DNA of 64,000 bases, taken from NCBI RefSeq assembly GCF_014642875.1, contig NZ_BMJC01000001.1, positions 353,335 to 417,334 of the forward strand, written 5' to 3'. The stretch comes from Puia dinghuensis (GTDB taxonomy: Bacteria; Bacteroidota; Bacteroidia; Chitinophagales; Chitinophagaceae). This document shows positions 63,074 through 64,000 of this stretch, piece after piece; position 1 is the stretch's first letter, and each line of letters begins with the position of its first letter. The notes beneath the pieces were generated by a model that ran no database searches, was not told the DNA's origin, and saw only the letters and a program-made list of their open reading frames with translations. Made by a program: the position numbers and the translations under genes.

Positions 63074-64000
63074 ATGCGATGTAGTTTGTTCTTCTTATCG
63101 CTTTTGGCGATGCTAAGCGCGGGGGCACAGGATGGTTCCTGGGCTTATTACGGGCAGGATGCGGGCGGACGCCGTTATTCTGCTCTGAAGCAGATAAACG
63201 ATCACAACGTAGCGGGGTTGAAAGTCGCCTGGACGTACCGGACGGGAGAACTGGCGACCTATGAAGGGACGCATGCGCTGGCGAAGGCGGCTTTTGAGTC
63301 CACACCGATCCTCATCGGGCGAACGCTTTACCTGAGTACCCCCAGCGACAGGGTGATTGCCGTGGATGCTGCCACGGGGCAGCAGCGGTGGGTATATGAT
63401 CCGAAGGTCAACCTGCATGATGATCATTCCGAGATCACCAGCCGGGGTGTGGCGTATTGGCCGGCAAAGGGCGGCGGACCGCTGTTTGGCAACGGTAGCG
63501 TCACGAATGGAGAGCCTGGGCGCATCTTTATCGGTACGCTTGACGGCAGGCTGATCGCATTGGATGCGACAACGGGCAAGCCGGCTGCGGATTTTGGCAA
63601 GGATGGGGCGGTTGACCTTCGCGCCGGAGTGGGGGATGACATCGCCGAGACCTCGCCACCGGTGGTAACAGGCGATCTTGTCATCGTTGGCAGCAGCCTT
63701 GGCGACAACTACCGGTTTGACTATCCACAGGGGGTAGTACGGGCCTATAATGTGCGGACGGGGAAGCTCGTCTGGAGCTGGAACCCCATCCCGACAGACC
63801 CGGCGGACAGTGCCTATGCCAGCTGGCAGGGGCCGAAGGCTCACCAGTCGGGGGCGGCCAATGCCTGGTCGATCCTTTCGGTGGATGCGGCGCGCGACCT
63901 GCTTTTTGTGCCGACCACCTCTCCCAGTCCTGATTATTATGGTGGAGAGCGAAAGGGCTCTAACCTATATGCCAATTCTATCGTTGCCCTGCGAGCTTCC
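63074..64000 (+). CDS. PQQ-dependent dehydrogenase, N-terminal part (runs off window)
   Basis: 309 residues in the window. A signal peptide is present (CSLFFLSLLAMLSAGAQ). The beta-propeller blades show in WAYYGQDAGGRRYSALKQIN, LKVAWTYRTGELAT, ALDATTGKPAADFGKDGAVD and VVRAYNVRTGKLVWSWNPIP, each with the Trp-docking pattern. The family oxidises glucose or alcohols in the periplasm and passes electrons to quinone or cytochrome c. This could be the glucose/membrane-linked or the soluble type; the C-terminus is outside the window. The cofactor-ligand residues are not all visible. Confidence 0.9.
   Translation, partial: MRCSLFFLSLLAMLSAGAQDGSWAYYGQDAGGRRYSALKQINDHNVAGLKVAWTYRTGELATYEGTHALAKAAFESTPILIGRTLYLSTPSDRVIAVDAATGQQRWVYDPKVNLHDDHSEITSRGVAYWPAKGGGPLFGNGSVTNGEPGRIFIGTLDGRLIALDATTGKPAADFGKDGAVDLRAGVGDDIAETSPPVVTGDLVIVGSSLGDNYRFDYPQGVVRAYNVRTGKLVWSWNPIPTDPADSAYASWQGPKAHQSGAANAWSILSVDAARDLLFVPTTSPSPDYYGGERKGSNLYANSIVALRAS

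Overview
The window is 64 kb of chromosome from a member of the Bacteroidota, most likely family Chitinophagaceae (inferred from gene content, not tested). The signs are TonB-dependent receptors with N-terminal carboxypeptidase-like domains, two-gene RHS loci of the Bacteroidota type, LytS/LytTR pairs, promoters of the Bacteroidota form (TTTG, about 20 nt, TAnnTTTG) and start codons that mostly lack a Shine-Dalgarno sequence. Coding density is high. GC is a little above 50 percent, except for an AT-rich island at about 36.2-37.8 kb. No insertion sequence, CRISPR array, rRNA or phage module was found. The first and last genes run off the window.

Region by region. 0-6.3 kb: two signalling kinases, a DinB-like protein, pyruvate dehydrogenase E1 beta, an untracked 45-aa membrane peptide between strong hairpins, a phosphopantetheinyl transferase, a sigma-54-type response regulator without a DNA-binding domain, and a decayed alpha/beta hydrolase. 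6.3-15.3 kb: signal peptidase I, a transglutaminase-like protein and cytidine deaminase in one transcription unit, then a complete RND efflux set (adaptor, pump, TolC-like channel). 15.3-24.4 kb: DNA repair methyltransferase, tRNA-binding protein, OsmC, a Tat-exported oxidoreductase, a SirB1-like protein, topoisomerase I and the pxpB-pxpC-pxpA 5-oxoprolinase genes. 24.5-37.9 kb: a DUF4407 membrane protein, then four co-directional genes: a coiled-coil/beta-barrel protein, two RHS/YD-repeat proteins (1198 and 1825 aa) and a secreted transglutaminase-like protein.

38-50.5 kb: an Omp85-like barrel, SGNH hydrolase, TonB-type receptor, DUF445 protein, tRNA-His, C-terminal processing protease, MFS transporter, a second DinB protein and an unusual subtilase. 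50.6-64 kb: an OmpA protein with thrombospondin-3 repeats, an ALDH7-type dehydrogenase behind a terminator-like leader hairpin, a LytTR regulator/sensor pair, a large TonB receptor behind a perfect 13-bp inverted repeat, panB, a Ppx/GppA phosphatase with polyphosphate kinase, and the start of a PQQ-type dehydrogenase.

Most genes are housekeeping or envelope functions. The part most likely to hold something undescribed is the RHS cluster. Its second RHS protein ends not in a recognised toxin but in a truncated OmpA-like domain, inside an AT-rich tip that continues into the adjacent secreted cysteine-protease-fold protein.
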